From Viola odorata (taxonomy: Eukaryota; Streptophyta; Magnoliopsida; Malpighiales; Violaceae), in assembly GCA_963691705.1 (NCBI GenBank), contig OY829537.1, positions 58,194,304 through 58,258,303 of the forward strand: a stretch of DNA of 64,000 bases, read 5' to 3'. The position numbers and the translations under genes are program-made. The notes under the pieces were generated by a model, which searched no databases, had not been told where the DNA came from, and saw only the letters and a list, made by a program, of their open reading frames with translations. This document shows, in pieces, positions 63,783 through 64,000 of this stretch. Position 1 is the first letter of the stretch. The number at the start of each line of letters is the position of its first letter.

Positions 63783-64000
63783 GGTCACTTCCGCACATGT
63801 TGTCTGTTAAGCGTTGTCAAGGGTCACGTCCCCACATCGTGTTGTTAATGTTGTGTCAGGTCACGTCCACATATGTCGTCTGATAATGTTGTGTCTGGTC
63901 ACTTCCGCACATGTTGTCTGTTAAGCGTTGTCAAGGGTCACGTCCCCACATTGTGTTTTTAATGTTGTGTCTGGTCACTTCCGCACAGTCGTCTGATAAT
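63783..64000 (+). repeat. Partial fifth hexamer and array continuation
   Basis: The beta at 63783-63821 starts a fifth hexamer, but the next gamma (ATCGTGTTGTTAATG) and the ACATATG alpha belong to the ordinary family. A second beta at 63897 restarts hexamer-like sequence. The last monomer begins at 63973 and is cut by the window end. Confidence 0.9.

Larger units (their letters stand above)
1..64000 (+). repeat. Satellite array of ~38-bp monomers filling the window
   Basis: Every stretch reads as a monomer of 37, 38 or 39 bp beginning with GGTCAC or a one-base variant. Three classes (alpha, beta, gamma) usually follow one another as a ~114-bp trimer. All copies are in the same orientation. 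The first monomer lacks only its first base and the last stops after 28 bases, so the array continues beyond both ends. No unique sequence, mobile element or gene interrupts it. Length and hierarchical order fit a eukaryotic heterochromatic satellite; the host and chromosomal location cannot be told from the sequence. Confidence 0.99.

Noticed and set aside
1..64000. CRISPR array
   Set aside because: Monomers abut directly, with no unique spacers between constant repeats; the variable parts are shared subtypes, not unique sequences.
1..64000. Replication-origin iterons or a bacterial repeat locus
   Set aside because: 64 kb of continuous repeat with nested HORs and no gene is far beyond iteron arrays and unlike prokaryotic genomes.
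1..64000. CENP-B box in the monomer
   Set aside because: The required TTCG....A..CGGG pattern was not seen in any monomer class on either strand; this says nothing against a centromeric location.
1..64000. Telomere repeats or an array end
   Set aside because: No TTAGGG-like or other short telomeric runs; monomers continue to both ends of the window.

Overview
The whole 64,000-base window is one uninterrupted tandem-repeat (satellite) array. I see no gene, RNA gene, transposon, CRISPR array, telomere repeat or unique DNA, and the array runs off both ends. Every repeat faces the same way. An array this long, built from approximately 38-bp units and organised into kilobase-scale higher-order repeats (HORs), points to a eukaryotic heterochromatic satellite (centromeric, pericentromeric, subtelomeric or a large interstitial block). 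The sequence does not let me name the organism or the chromosome position.

Monomers. All share the head GGTCACGTCC (variants in the last bases) and fall into three classes by tail: alpha (37 or 38 bp, tail GATAATGTTGTGTCT), beta (39 bp, tail TTAAGCGTTGTGAAG) and gamma (37 bp, tail TTAATGTTGTGTCA). The usual order is alpha-beta-gamma, about 114 bp. A typical trimer has about 47% GC, T far above A on the + strand, and no CpG depletion.

Higher order. A rare alpha variant carrying GTGTGATAAAG starts each HOR unit. Using it as a ruler, the window tiles exactly. The main unit lengths are A = 1022 bp (27 monomers), B = 1211 bp (32), D = 1514 bp (40) and C = 1855 bp (49). Summing monomer lengths reproduces A, B and C exactly. 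They form a nested series: B = A+189, D = B+303, C = D+341, each increment a whole number of monomers. Most shortened units (832, 908, 946, 983, 1097, 1552, 1818 bp) also differ from a parent by whole monomers.

Layout. 1-9.9 kb: mixed, partly deleted units. 9.9-15.4 kb: A-B alternation, period 2233 bp. 13.1-23.4 kb: a 5185-bp block present twice. 23.1-24.5 kb: a 720-bp tandem duplication. 26.7-28.8 kb: two A units side by side. 30-40 kb: a 4732-bp block (C-A-C) present twice, then a 2877-bp A-C period. 42-47.5 kb: a 3860-bp block repeated in part. 48-58.7 kb: a 5.4-kb block present twice. From about 52.8 kb a diverged monomer subfamily appears, and from 62.9 kb it forms a short six-monomer HOR of 226 bp repeated four times. 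The pattern is that of repeated unequal exchange or amplification, older and more mixed toward the right end.

Limits: comparisons were made by eye and by coordinate arithmetic. I did not align every base, so block edges are good to tens of bases, while unit starts set by the GTGTGATAAAG marker are base-accurate.
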